Of a stretch of DNA of 64,000 nt, positions 9,009 to 18,061 are shown piece after piece. The first letter of the stretch is position 1. Every line of letters begins with the position of its first letter. The stretch is from Corynebacterium pollutisoli (GTDB lineage: Bacteria; Actinomycetota; Actinomycetes; Mycobacteriales; Mycobacteriaceae), in the NCBI RefSeq assembly GCF_900177745.1, contig NZ_FXAR01000001.1, positions 558,001 to 622,000 of the forward strand, read 5' to 3'. The position numbers and the translations under genes were made by a program. The notes under the pieces were generated by a model. That model did not search any database and was not told where the DNA came from. It saw nothing but the letters and a program-made list of their open reading frames with translations.

Positions 9009-11789
9009 GTGCCCGGAAAGCTACGCGTACATGAGCTTGCGAAGAAGCTCGGCGTAACCAGCAAGGAACTGCTCGCCACGCTCAAGGAGCAGGGCGAGTT
9101 CGTGAAGACCGCCTCGTCGACCGTCGAACCCCCCGTGGTCCGGAAGATGGAGGCTCTCTACGAGAAGAAGGACGGCGGCTCCGGCGATTCCGCAGCCAAG
9201 CCGTCCGCAGGTGCCCCGAAGCCCGGCCCGAAGCCGGGTCCGGCACCGAAGCCGCAGGCCGGCCCGAAGCCGGCCGCCGCACCCAAGCCTGCCGCCGCGC
9301 CGAAGCCGGCTGCAGCACCGAAGCCGCAGGCCGCCCCGAAGCCGGCTGCAGCACCGAAGCCGCAGGCCGCCCCGAAGCCGGCTGCAGCTCCCAAGCCGCA
9401 GGCCGCCCCGAAGCCGGCCGCCGCGAAGTCCGACGCCCCGAAGCCGGGCGGTGCCCCCAAGCCGGGTGGCGCTCCGAAGCCGGGCGGCGGCGCCATGCCG
9501 CGCCCGATGCCGCGTCCGGGCGGTCGCCCGCGCGTGGCCAACAACCCCTTCTCCACCGGTGGTGGGGACCGTCCGGCACCGCGTCCGGGCGGCGGTCGTG
9601 GCCAGGGCGGTCCGCGCCCCGGTGGCCGTGGCCAGGGTGGCCCGCGTCCGCAGGGTCAGGGCCAGGGCGGCGCTGACCGTCCGGCACAGGGCGGCGGTCG
9701 TCGTCCGTCGCCGGCCATGATGCCGACCTCCCAGGCTCCGACCCCGGGCCAGATGCCGCAGAAGGCGGCCGGTGCCGGCGGTCGTGGCCGCGGTGGTGCC
9801 GGTGGCCGTGGACCGGGTGGCCCCGGTGGCGGTGGCGGCGGTTTCCGCGGCGGCGGACGTCGCGGTGGCACCGCCGGTGCCTTCGGACGTCCGGGCGGCG
9901 CACCGCGTCGCGGACGTAAGTCGAAGCGTCAGAAGCGCTCCGAGTACGAGGCAATGCAGGCCCCGAACGTCATCGGTGGCGTTCGCCTGCCCGATGGCGG
10001 CGGTTCGACCGTCCGTCTGCGCCGTGGTGCCTCCCTGTCCGATTTCGCCGAGAAGATCAACGCCGATCCGGCCGCACTGGTCCAGGCGCTGTTCAACCTC
10101 GGTGAGATGATCACCGCCACCGCAGCCGTGCCGGAGGAGACCCTCCAGCTGCTCGGTGCCGAGATCAACTACAACGTCGAGGTCGTCTCCCCGGAGGACG
10201 AGGACCGCGAGCTCCTCGAGTCCTTCGACCTGCAGTTCGGTGAGGACGAGGGCGACGAGGACGATCTGGCCAAGCGCCCGCCGGTGGTCACCGTCATGGG
10301 TCACGTCGACCACGGTAAGACCCGACTGCTCGACACCATCCGTAAGGCTGAGGTCGGCGCGGGTGAGGCCGGCGGCATCACCCAGGGCATCGGTGCGTAC
10401 CAGATCAAGCGCGTCGTCGATGACCGCGAGCGGAAGATCACCTTCCTGGATACCCCGGGTCACGAGGCCTTCACGGCCATGCGTGCCCGTGGTGCCAAGT
10501 CCACCGATATCGCGATTCTCGTCGTGGCCGCCGATGACGGCGTCATGCCGCAGACGGTGGAGGCCATCAACCACGCGAAGGCCGCTGACGTGCCGATCGT
10601 GGTGGCGGTGAACAAGATCGACAAGCCGGAGGCCTCCCCGGACAAGATCCGTGGCCAGCTCACCGAGTACGGCCTGGTGCCGGAGGAGTACGGCGGCGAC
10701 ACCATGTTCGTCGACATCTCCGCGAAGCAGAACATCAACATCGATGAGCTGCTCGAGGCTGTCGTCCTCACCGCGGACGCTTCCCTGGATCTGCGTGCCA
10801 ACCCGGAGATGGACGCCCAGGGTGTCGCCATCGAGGCGCATCTCGACCGTGGTCGTGGCCCGGTGGCCACCGTCCTGGTCCAGCGCGGTACCCTCCGCGT
10901 CGGGGACTCCGTCGTCGTGGGTGACACCTACGGCCGCGTCCGTCGCATGATCGACGAGCACGGCAACGATGTGGATGAGGCGGGTCCGTCCCGTCCGGTC
11001 CAGATGCAGGGCCTCAACGGCGTCCCCGGCGCCGGCGACAACCTGCTCGTCGTCGAGGACGACCGTGTCGCACGCCAGATCGCCGCGCAGCGTGACGCCC
11101 GCAAGCGTTCCGCCATGCAGGCCAAGGCCCGCAAGCGCGTCTCCCTCGAGGATCTGGATGCCGTTCTCAAGGAGACCAGCGTCCTCAACCTCATCCTCAA
11201 GGGCGACAATGCCGGTTCGGTGGAGGCCCTGGAGGAGTCCCTGCTCAAGATCGAGATGGACGACGAGGTCGAGCTCAACATCATCGACCGCGGTGTCGGT
11301 GCCGTCACGCAGACCAACGTCTCGCTCGCCGCCGCGTCGGACGCCGTGATCATCGCGTTCAACGTGCGTTCCGAGGGCAAGGCCACCGAGGAGGCCAACG
11401 CCGAGGGTGTGGACATCCGCTACTACACCGTCATCTACCGCGCCATCGAGGAGGTCGAGGCTGCTCTCAAGGGCATGCTGAAGCCGGTCTACGAGGAGAA
11501 GGAGATCGGTGTCGCCGAGATCCGCGCGATCTTCAAGGCCTCCGCTGTCGGCCTCATCGCAGGTTGCATGGTGGAGTCCGGCAAGGTGCGTCGCAACGCC
11601 TCGGGCCGCCTGGTCCGCGACGGCAACGTCATCGCCGACAACGTCAAGATCGAGTCCCTGCGACGCGAGAAGGACGATGTCACCGAGGTCAACGCCGGTT
11701 ACGAGTGCGGTATGGTCCTGTCCTACCCGGACATCCAGATCGACGACAAGCTCGAGGTCTTCGAGATGGTCGAGGTCCCGCGCGACTAG
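9009..11789 (+). CDS. infB: Translation initiation factor IF-2
   Basis: The 926-residue GTPase recruits fMet-tRNA to the 30S subunit. A short N-terminal helical domain (1-50) is followed by a long low-complexity linker (about 55-310) made first of Lys-Pro-Ala-Ala repeats and then Gly/Arg/Pro-rich sequence. The IF2 N-domain and G domain follow with G1 GHVDHGKT, G3 DTPGHEAF and G4 NKID, then domains II-IV. The GTG at 9009 has AGGAG just upstream. The linker DNA is strongly repetitive and would be prone to length change. Confidence 0.97.
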   Translation: MPGKLRVHELAKKLGVTSKELLATLKEQGEFVKTASSTVEPPVVRKMEALYEKKDGGSGDSAAKPSAGAPKPGPKPGPAPKPQAGPKPAAAPKPAAAPKPAAAPKPQAAPKPAAAPKPQAAPKPAAAPKPQAAPKPAAAKSDAPKPGGAPKPGGAPKPGGGAMPRPMPRPGGRPRVANNPFSTGGGDRPAPRPGGGRGQGGPRPGGRGQGGPRPQGQGQGGADRPAQGGGRRPSPAMMPTSQAPTPGQMPQKAAGAGGRGRGGAGGRGPGGPGGGGGGFRGGGRRGGTAGAFGRPGGAPRRGRKSKRQKRSEYEAMQAPNVIGGVRLPDGGGSTVRLRRGASLSDFAEKINADPAALVQALFNLGEMITATAAVPEETLQLLGAEINYNVEVVSPEDEDRELLESFDLQFGEDEGDEDDLAKRPPVVTVMGHVDHGKTRLLDTIRKAEVGAGEAGGITQGIGAYQIKRVVDDRERKITFLDTPGHEAFTAMRARGAKSTDIAILVVAADDGVMPQTVEAINHAKAADVPIVVAVNKIDKPEASPDKIRGQLTEYGLVPEEYGGDTMFVDISAKQNINIDELLEAVVLTADASLDLRANPEMDAQGVAIEAHLDRGRGPVATVLVQRGTLRVGDSVVVGDTYGRVRRMIDEHGNDVDEAGPSRPVQMQGLNGVPGAGDNLLVVEDDRVARQIAAQRDARKRSAMQAKARKRVSLEDLDAVLKETSVLNLILKGDNAGSVEALEESLLKIEMDDEVELNIIDRGVGAVTQTNVSLAAASDAVIIAFNVRSEGKATEEANAEGVDIRYYTVIYRAIEEVEAALKGMLKPVYEEKEIGVAEIRAIFKASAVGLIAGCMVESGKVRRNASGRLVRDGNVIADNVKIESLRREKDDVTEVNAGYECGMVLSYPDIQIDDKLEVFEMVEVPRD

Positions 11790-11800
11790 TCTCGGGGTGC

Positions 11801-12592
11801 ATGAGCACCTTGTGGCTGGTCTCTGACCTGCACGTCACCTTCCCCGCCAACCGCGAGCGCGTCGAGCGCCTCGCGCCCGCGGAGGAGGGGGACTGGCTCA
11901 TCGTCGCCGGAGACGTGGCCGAGAGTATCGACGTGGTCGTCGACACCCTCGCCCGTCTCCGGCGACGTTTTGCGCGTGTGGTGTGGTGCCCCGGCAACCA
12001 CGAGCTCTTCGCGCGCCGCGAGGACCGTTATCAGGGTCGCGCGCGGTACGACCGTCTCGTGGAGCTGCTGCGGGAGGTGGGCGTCGATACGCCGGAGGAC
12101 CCGTTCCCGGTCTTCGGCGACGTCACCGTCGCCCCGTTGTTCACCCTGTACGACTACTCGTTCCGGCCGGAGGGCGTCACCGCCGTCGACGCGCTTATCG
12201 ACGCCCGCTCCGCCCGCGCCACCCTCGACGACGAGCTGTTCATCGCCCCCTATGTCGACGTCGAGGCGTGGTGCGCCGAACGCGTCGCCTACTCACGCAC
12301 CCGCCTGGCGGAGGTTGACGGCCCGACGCTGCTGGTCAACCACTGGCCGCTCGTGGTCGAACCCACCCGGCGGATGCGCCAACACGAGATGGCCCTGTGG
12401 TGCGGCACCACGCTGACGCGCTCCTTCGCCCGGGACTACCGGGCCGTCGGCGTCGTCCACGGGCACCTGCACATGCCGGAGGAGATCATCGTCGACGGGG
12501 TGCCCCACGTCGACGTCTCCCTGGGCTACCCGTTCGAGCAGGCCCGCATGCCGCGGCGGGCGTGGCCGCTGCCGGGGCTGCGCATTCCCTGA
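11801..12592 (+). CDS. PptH-like metallophosphoesterase (paralogue 1)
   Basis: The 263-residue calcineurin-like phosphoesterase carries SDLH near the start, GDVAE, GNHELF, NHWP and GHLHMP, the full dinuclear-metal motif set. It is very similar to the gene at 15457-16269, sharing the [21 protein letters not shown] and ALWCGT stretches. Those belong to the group containing M. tuberculosis Rv2795c (PptH), which removes 4'-phosphopantetheine from carrier proteins. This copy lies 11 bases after infB and ahead of rbfA rather than next to the transferase, so its substrate may differ. Start is the ATG at 11801. Confidence 0.85.
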   Translation: MSTLWLVSDLHVTFPANRERVERLAPAEEGDWLIVAGDVAESIDVVVDTLARLRRRFARVVWCPGNHELFARREDRYQGRARYDRLVELLREVGVDTPEDPFPVFGDVTVAPLFTLYDYSFRPEGVTAVDALIDARSARATLDDELFIAPYVDVEAWCAERVAYSRTRLAEVDGPTLLVNHWPLVVEPTRRMRQHEMALWCGTTLTRSFARDYRAVGVVHGHLHMPEEIIVDGVPHVDVSLGYPFEQARMPRRAWPLPGLRIP

Positions 12593-12650
12593 GTGTGTCC
12601 GACGGGTAGAATGGGACATCGTATCTGCACCCGGACTCAAGGAGACCGAC

Positions 12651-13085
12651 ATGGCTGACAACGCCCGCGCCGCCCGCCTGGCCAAGCGCATCCAGACGAT
12701 CGTGGCTTCCGCCATCGAACGCGAGGTGAAGGACCGTCGCCTGGAGCTGGTCACCGTCACCGACACCCGGGTCACCGGCGATCTGCATGACGCCACCGTC
12801 TTCTACACCGTCCGCGGTCGGGACATCTCCGACGAGCCGGACTACGACGCCGCCGCCGAGGCCCTCCACCGCGCCCGCGGTCAGCTGCGCAAGATCGTCG
12901 GTGACCAGCTCGGTGTGCGTTTCACCCCGACCCTGTCCTTCGAGGTGGACACCGTGCCGGAGGCCTCCGCCCACATGGAGGAGCTGCTGGCCCGCGCCCG
13001 TGCCCGGGATGCCGAGCTGGCGAAGCTGAAGGAGAACGCGAAGCCCGCCGGCGACGCCAACCCGTACAAGACGGACGAGCGCTAG
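12651..13085 (+). CDS. rbfA: Ribosome-binding factor A
   Basis: The 144-residue RbfA is needed for 16S rRNA 5'-end processing and 30S maturation. The KH-like fold segments [20 protein letters not shown] and [19 protein letters not shown] are characteristic. AAGGAG precedes the ATG at 12651 with good spacing. The stop overlaps the next GTG by one base, suggesting coupling with the NrnA-like gene. The charged tail after residue ~120 is variable in the family. Confidence 0.95.
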   Translation: MADNARAARLAKRIQTIVASAIEREVKDRRLELVTVTDTRVTGDLHDATVFYTVRGRDISDEPDYDAAAEALHRARGQLRKIVGDQLGVRFTPTLSFEVDTVPEASAHMEELLARARARDAELAKLKENAKPAGDANPYKTDER

Positions 13086-14038
13086 TGCACTCGTACGCCG
13101 CGGCCGCGGCGGCCCTGGCGGCCGCCGATTCCGTGGCCGTCATCGGTCACGTGCGCCCGGACGCCGACGCGATCGGCTCCGTGTGCGCCACCGTCGGCGC
13201 CCTGCGTCAGCTGGGCAAGCAGGCCGTCGGCCTCATCGGCCAGGCGGACCCTTTCGCGGAGAACCTGCTCACCATCCCCGGTGCGCGGGAGGTTGAGCTG
13301 GTGGATCACCTGCCGGAGGTCGACCTCATCGTCACCGTCGACTGCGGTTCCATCGACCGGGCGGGCACCCTCGCCGGGGCGATCGCGGCCCGCGCGGAGG
13401 ACACCGTGGTCATCGACCATCATTCCTCCAACGAGGGTTTCGGCCGCGTCAACCTGCTGGATTTCGACGCGGAATCCACCACCACGGTCCTCGGCCGCCT
13501 CTTCGACATGATGGGCATCGAGCTCGAGCCGCCGATCGCACACGCCCTCTACGCGGGCCTGCTCACCGACACCGGCAGCTTCCGTTGGGGCAGCCCCGCG
13601 ATGCACACCTTCGCCGCGCGCCTCATGGACACGGGTCTCGACGTCCGTGCCATCGCCGTCGACCTCCTCGACTCCGGCTCCGTCGCCGATCTGCGCATGA
13701 TCGGCCGCGCCCTGGCGAGCGTCGAGGTGCATGCGGCGGGGGAGAACCACCTGGCGCTCATCGTCGCCGATCACGCGCTCGTCCAGTCGGGGTCGCTCCC
13801 GGCGGTGGAGGGCCTGGTGGATTTCGTCCGCTCGCTCGACGGCACCGACCTCGGCGCGGTGTTCAAGGAGACCGTCCCCGGGGTGTGGCACGTGTCGCTG
13901 CGCTCCAACGAGATGGACGTCTCACGGATCGCCGTGGCGCTCGGCGGCGGCGGGCACATCCCGGCCGCCGGCTACACCTTCCGCGGCACCGCCGCCGAGG
14001 CCACCGCCGCCCTGCTGACGGAGCTCCGCAGGCAGTGA
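13085..14038 (+). CDS. DHH family phosphoesterase, NrnA-like
   Basis: The 317-residue DHH/DHHA1 enzyme is most like bifunctional oligoribonuclease/PAP phosphatase NrnA (M. tuberculosis Rv2837c also degrades c-di-AMP). Metal-binding motifs are HVRPDADAIGS near 20-30, the Asp in VDCGS, and the signature VIDHHSSN. The C-terminal DHHA1 domain ends with GGGGHIPAAGYTF. The GTG start overlaps the rbfA stop by one base. It is expected to degrade short RNAs or cyclic dinucleotide products in the cytoplasm. Confidence 0.9.
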   Translation: MHSYAAAAAALAAADSVAVIGHVRPDADAIGSVCATVGALRQLGKQAVGLIGQADPFAENLLTIPGAREVELVDHLPEVDLIVTVDCGSIDRAGTLAGAIAARAEDTVVIDHHSSNEGFGRVNLLDFDAESTTTVLGRLFDMMGIELEPPIAHALYAGLLTDTGSFRWGSPAMHTFAARLMDTGLDVRAIAVDLLDSGSVADLRMIGRALASVEVHAAGENHLALIVADHALVQSGSLPAVEGLVDFVRSLDGTDLGAVFKETVPGVWHVSLRSNEMDVSRIAVALGGGGHIPAAGYTFRGTAAEATAALLTELRRQ

Positions 14039-15318
14039 CAGTCTCGGCCCGGCAGATCTTCGCGCTGGCGCTCCCGGCGCTCGGCGTGCTCTCCGCCACC
14101 CCGCTCTACCTGCTCCTCGACACCGCCGTTGTCGGCCGCCTCGGCGCCTTCGAACTCGCGGCCCTCGCCGTGGGCACGACCGTCCAGTCGACGGTGACCA
14201 CGCAACTGACGTTCCTCTCCTACGGCACCACCGCGCGCGCCTCCCGTCTCTACGGTTCCGGACGGCGTGCCGACGCCGTCGCCGAGGGCGTCCAGGCCAC
14301 GTGGGTGGGACTCGGCGTGGGGCTCACACTCGCGGCGATCGTGTTCACGCTGGCCGGGCGCATCGGCGAGTGGCTCACCGGCGATCCGGAGATAGCCGCG
14401 GCCGCCGCCGAGTGGATCCGCATCGAGTCGATCGCCATCCCGCTCACCCTCATCATCATGGCGGGCAACGGCTGGCTCCGCGGTGTGCAGAACACCCGCA
14501 GCCCCCTGTGGTACACGCTCGCCGGCGTCATCCCGGGGGCGATCCTCATCCCCGTCCTCGTCGGGGAGTTCGGGCTCCCCGGTTCCGCGATGGCCAACGT
14601 CGTGGGCATCACCATCACCTCGACGCTCTTCCTCCTGGCCCTGCGCCGCGAGCACTCCGGTTCGTGGCGACCACGGTGGAGCATCATGAAACGCCAGCTC
14701 GTCATGGGGCGTGACCTCATCCTGCGTTCCCTGTCCTTCCAGGTGGCGTTCATCTCGGCGGCGGCCGTGGCGGCGCGTTTCGGCACCGCGTCGCTGGCGG
14801 CGCACCAGATCCTGCTGCAGCTGTGGAACTTCATCACCCTGGTCCTGGACTCGCTCGCCATCGCCGCGCAGGCGCTCACGGGTGCGGCGCTCGGTCGAGG
14901 GACGGTGGACGTCGCGAAGCAGGTGGGGCAGAAGGTCACCCTCTACTCCGCTGTGTTCGCCGCGGGCCTCGGCGCGGTCTTCGCCCTGGGCGCAGGTGTC
15001 ATCCCGCGGATCTTCTCCACCGACTCCGGGGTGCTCGCCGCCATCTCCGGGCCGTGGTGGCTGATGATCCTCATGATCATCCTGGGTGGTGTCGTCTTCG
15101 CCCTCGACGGCGTCCTCCTCGGCGCCTCCGACGCCGCCTTCCTGCGCACCATCACCATCATCTCGGTGCTCGGCGGTTTCCTGCCCGGTGTCTGGCTGGC
15201 CCTGCTTCTCGACGCCGGCCTCACCGGCATCTGGTGCGGCCTCGTCGCCTTCATCGTCATCCGGCTCGTGGCCGTCGTGTGGCGCTTCCGCTCGATGCGC
15301 TGGGCCGTGGTGGAGTAG
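14035..15318 (+). CDS. MATE family efflux transporter (DinF-like)
   Basis: The 427-residue integral membrane protein has about twelve helices in two homologous halves and starts with the MATE-type segment ALPALGVLSATPLYLLLDTAVVG. It resembles the DinF branch, which in actinobacteria follows the nrnA-like gene. It presumably exports cations or drugs against Na+ or H+; the substrate is unknown. The GTG at 14035 overlaps the upstream stop as GTGA; the frame is open further upstream but only over the DHH gene. Confidence 0.88.
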   Translation: MTVSARQIFALALPALGVLSATPLYLLLDTAVVGRLGAFELAALAVGTTVQSTVTTQLTFLSYGTTARASRLYGSGRRADAVAEGVQATWVGLGVGLTLAAIVFTLAGRIGEWLTGDPEIAAAAAEWIRIESIAIPLTLIIMAGNGWLRGVQNTRSPLWYTLAGVIPGAILIPVLVGEFGLPGSAMANVVGITITSTLFLLALRREHSGSWRPRWSIMKRQLVMGRDLILRSLSFQVAFISAAAVAARFGTASLAAHQILLQLWNFITLVLDSLAIAAQALTGAALGRGTVDVAKQVGQKVTLYSAVFAAGLGAVFALGAGVIPRIFSTDSGVLAAISGPWWLMILMIILGGVVFALDGVLLGASDAAFLRTITIISVLGGFLPGVWLALLLDAGLTGIWCGLVAFIVIRLVAVVWRFRSMRWAVVE

Positions 15319-15324
15319 GTGGTA

Positions 15325-15414
15325 CCTCGGTGTTCCCACGTCAATCCCACCAGTCACAGGCCGCGACCTGGGACAAGGCCGCGCGGCCGGAAAATCCACG
15401 TGGGAACACCGAGG
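15325..15414. repeat. Palindromic intergenic element with 17-base inverted ends
   Basis: The 17 bases at 15325-15341 are the exact reverse complement of 15398-15414. Between them lies a GC-rich segment with further pairing potential (GCCGCGCGGC near 15378-15387). It sits between the MATE gene and the pptH-like gene. It may terminate the upstream operon or be a small dispersed repeat: the inner GCGACCTGGG also occurs in the repeat at 59798-59895, but the ends differ. Confidence 0.6.
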
Positions 15415-15456
15415 GTTCCGGGCCCTGTGGTTACATACTGAGAGAAGGAGGTGTGC

Positions 15457-16269
15457 ATGAGCACAACGCTGTGGGCGGTCAGTGACCTGCACGGCGCCGT
15501 CAAGGCGAACGTCGCCCGGATCGATGACATCCAGCCCGAGGACCCCTCGGACTGGCTCATCGTCGCCGGTGATGTCGCCGAGCGCACCGACCTGGTGGTG
15601 CGCATCCTCACGCAGTTCCGGCAGCGTTTCGCGCAGGTCATCTGGGTGCCCGGCAACCACGAGCTCTTCTCCCGCTCCACCGACCGCTACCAGGGCCGCG
15701 ACAAGTACACCGAGCTTGTCGACGCCTGCCGCGCCATCGATGTCCTCACCCCGGAGGATCCGTACCCGACCTTCGGCGGCGTCACCCTCGTGCCGCTGTT
15801 CACGCTCTACGACTACTCCTTCCGCGGCCCCGGCATGACGGTGGAGCAGGCGGTGCAGGCGGCCCACGACCGGCAGATCATGATGACGGACGAGTTCGCC
15901 ATCGCTCCGTTCGTCGACGTGCGTGCGTGGTGCTGGGATCGTCTGGCGTACTCGATCAAGCGGCTCTCGCTCATCGACGGCCCCACCATCCTCATCAACC
16001 ACTGGCCCCTGGTGCAGGAGCCGACGCTGGTCATGCGGCACCCGGAGATCGCCCTGTGGTGCGGCACCCGGCACACCCGCACCTGGGCGGAGCGCTACCA
16101 GGCGCAGGCGGTCATCTACGGCCACCTGCACATGCCGGGTGTCACCGAGGTCGCCGGCATCCCGCATATCGAGGTCTCCCTCGGCTACCCGCGCGAATGG
16201 GAACGCCACGGCCACCTCAACCCCTGGCCCTACCCGGTCATGCGCCTGGGGGGCGAGGACGATGCTTAA
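15457..16269 (+). CDS. pptH: PptH-like phosphopantetheinyl hydrolase (metallophosphoesterase)
   Basis: The 270-residue metallophosphoesterase has SDLHG, GDVAER, GNHELFS, NHWP and GHLHMP metal-site motifs. Its gene overlaps the phosphopantetheinyl transferase gene by 8 bases. That arrangement equals Rv2795c-pptT in M. tuberculosis, where PptH strips 4'-phosphopantetheine from carrier proteins and so opposes PptT; function here is inferred from synteny and motifs. The ATG at 15457 is preferred because GAAGGAG ends 6 bases before it; a GTG two codons upstream is too close to that site. Confidence 0.82.
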   Translation: MSTTLWAVSDLHGAVKANVARIDDIQPEDPSDWLIVAGDVAERTDLVVRILTQFRQRFAQVIWVPGNHELFSRSTDRYQGRDKYTELVDACRAIDVLTPEDPYPTFGGVTLVPLFTLYDYSFRGPGMTVEQAVQAAHDRQIMMTDEFAIAPFVDVRAWCWDRLAYSIKRLSLIDGPTILINHWPLVQEPTLVMRHPEIALWCGTRHTRTWAERYQAQAVIYGHLHMPGVTEVAGIPHIEVSLGYPREWERHGHLNPWPYPVMRLGGEDDA

Positions 16270-16918
16270 CTCCTCCCTGTTCCCGGATGCGGCGCGGTTC
16301 TGCTACGTCATCACCGACCGCGAGCGTCCCGACCTGCAGAACTACCACGGCCTGCACCCCCTCGAGCAGGCGCTGGTCTCCCATTCCGTCGATGTACGCA
16401 AGGCCGAGTTCGGCGACGCCCGCTGGTGCGCCCACCAGGCCCTGCGTGACCTGGGGGAGTGGGACAACGAGCCCATCCTCCGCGGCGAGCGCGGCATGCC
16501 CCTGTGGCCGCGGGACATCACCGGCTCCATGACCCACACGGAGGGATTCCGCGCGGCGGTCGTCGCCCCCCGCACCCACGTCCGGTCCATGGGGCTGGAC
16601 GCCGAACCCGCCGACCCCCTCCCACGGGAGGTCATCGGCTCCATCGCCCGCCCGGGGGAGATGCCGCAGCTCGAGCGCCTGCGCAACGAAGGCATCGAGT
16701 GCGCCGACCGCCTGCTCTTCTGCGCCAAGGAGGCCACCTACAAGGCGTGGTTTCCCATGACGCACCGCTGGCTCGGCTTCGAGGACGCGGAGATCGACAT
16801 CCGCTCCGACGGCTCCTTCGTCTCCTACCTGCTCGTGCGCCCCACCCCGGTGCCGTTCATCTCCGGGCGCTGGATGGTCGACGACGGCTACGTCATCGCT
16901 GCGACGGCGGTGACGTAA
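16262..16918 (+). CDS. pptT: 4'-phosphopantetheinyl transferase
   Basis: The 218-residue Sfp/EntD-type enzyme transfers phosphopantetheine from CoA to fatty-acid, polyketide or siderophore synthase carrier domains. The Mg-binding SMGLDAEPAD and the catalytic LLFCAKEATYKAWFP motif are intact, with the GSMTH motif before them. Corynebacteria use this branch to activate mycolate synthase Pks13 and type I FAS. The ATG at 16262 overlaps the pptH-like gene by 8 bases, giving a coupled pair of opposing activities. Confidence 0.92.
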   Translation: MLNSSLFPDAARFCYVITDRERPDLQNYHGLHPLEQALVSHSVDVRKAEFGDARWCAHQALRDLGEWDNEPILRGERGMPLWPRDITGSMTHTEGFRAAVVAPRTHVRSMGLDAEPADPLPREVIGSIARPGEMPQLERLRNEGIECADRLLFCAKEATYKAWFPMTHRWLGFEDAEIDIRSDGSFVSYLLVRPTPVPFISGRWMVDDGYVIAATAVT

Positions 16919-17063
16919 GGGGGTATTCGAGTCGGGGCATTCACCGTGGACACCCGTGCATCCACCCGTCTTCTGCCCCCACCCGGATACCCCGTTACCA
17001 GCTGCCACCCCCGGGCACCACTGACGCACCGAGAACTGTGGGCAACCCGGGTCCGCCACGACG

Positions 17064-17072
17064 TTATCCACA
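17064..17072 (+). promoter_or_regulatory. Consensus DnaA box upstream of AbiEi/DUF559 gene
   Basis: TTATCCACA is an exact consensus DnaA box in the 207-base gap before the gene at 17126. A degenerate inverted relative (TGTGGGCAA) lies about 30 bases upstream. A single box can occur by chance, so regulatory meaning is uncertain. Apart from this and the -10 box, nothing else is recognised between 16919 and 17125. Confidence 0.35.
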
Positions 17073-17125
17073 GCCGCCGCAATGTCCCGCTGGACCGTCC
17101 GCCGGTCCCGGCCCATACTGCACCC

Positions 17126-18061
17126 GTGCGGGACTGGAGCGGGGAGATCGAATTCATCAGGATGCGGAGCCGTCGTGCCGGTACCCCGGCATTCCGGCGG
17201 GAGCTGAGGCAGGGGAGGTTCCTACTTCTGTGCCCGGAGATCGCGGTACCTGCCGCCGCGTTCCGGGCATTCCAGACCTGGGACCAGCAGGCGATACGGG
17301 CGTTCGCGGTGGGCCTGGGGAGCCGGACAGCGGTTCTCGTCGGCAAGTCCGCGGCACGGCTGCACGGTATCCCGGTCCTGGGGAACGAGGAGCCGGCCAC
17401 CATCGTGCTCCCCGGCGGCGGGAGACCTCCCGTGAAGCAGTGGCCTGAGGGCGTGCGGTATCGACGCGCGAATCTGCCGCAGGAGCAGGTCACGGAGGTA
17501 CACGGGGTCCGGGTGACCCGGATCATCCGGACGGTGGTGGACATCTGCCGCTACCACGGGCTGGTGGACGGGATCGTGGCGTTCGATCACGTACTCACGC
17601 TGAAGAACATGACCCGGCAACGCGCTGCGGCTCTCCTCGATGACCTGGGCCGGATCCGTGGGTTGAGTGTCGCCCGCCGGGCTCTCGAGCTTGCCGACGC
17701 CCGCGCCGAGAGTCCCCTCGAGTCATGGGCCCGCGCACAGATCCTCGTCGCTGATCTGCCGGAGGTCACGAGCGTGGAGCCCCAGGTGCCCGTCCTCGGT
17801 GGGCGACACAGAGTGGATCTCATGATCAACGGTTTCCAGTTGGTGGAGACCGACGGTGATCTGAAGTACGACGGCTCCACCGGTGTTGCCCCGGCTGAGC
17901 AGATGCGCAAGGACCGGGAGCGCGACCGGGCGCTGACCAATGCGGGGATTCCGCGGCTGCATGTGACGTATGCGGATCTCGCAACCGTCGTCGAGGGGGA
18001 GAGCCGCTTCCTCCGTATGCTGCGTGAGACCCTGCGAGCGCACGCCCGCCGCACCGCCTAA
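17126..18061 (+). CDS. AbiEi-type antitoxin-domain protein with DUF559 nuclease-like C-terminus
   Basis: This 311-residue protein of a large actinobacterial family joins an N-terminal AbiEi-like winged-helix part to a C-terminal DUF559 (PD-(D/E)XK-fold, Vsr-like) domain. The LVGKSAARLHGIPVLG and TRIIRTVVDICRYHG segments and the later HRVDLMINGFQLVETDGDLKY show both parts; Asp in RVDL and Glu/Asp in VETDGD are candidate metal ligands. No AbiEii toxin gene is adjacent. The GTG at 17126 is preferred over upstream ATG 16946 because CATACT, a -10-like box, ends 6 bases before it. It converges with truB, overlapping by 4 bases. Role unproven: defence or DNA metabolism. Confidence 0.75.
   Translation: MRDWSGEIEFIRMRSRRAGTPAFRRELRQGRFLLLCPEIAVPAAAFRAFQTWDQQAIRAFAVGLGSRTAVLVGKSAARLHGIPVLGNEEPATIVLPGGGRPPVKQWPEGVRYRRANLPQEQVTEVHGVRVTRIIRTVVDICRYHGLVDGIVAFDHVLTLKNMTRQRAAALLDDLGRIRGLSVARRALELADARAESPLESWARAQILVADLPEVTSVEPQVPVLGGRHRVDLMINGFQLVETDGDLKYDGSTGVAPAEQMRKDRERDRALTNAGIPRLHVTYADLATVVEGESRFLRMLRETLRAHARRTA

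Noticed and set aside
9021-10961. Minus-strand ORF of 646 codons over infB
   Set aside because: Repetitive Arg/Thr/Gly composition arises from antisense of the IF-2 linker.
16946-17125. Upstream ATG start for the first AbiEi/DUF559 gene
   Set aside because: The extension crosses a -10 box and a DnaA box and lacks family-like sequence; GTG 17126 fits better.
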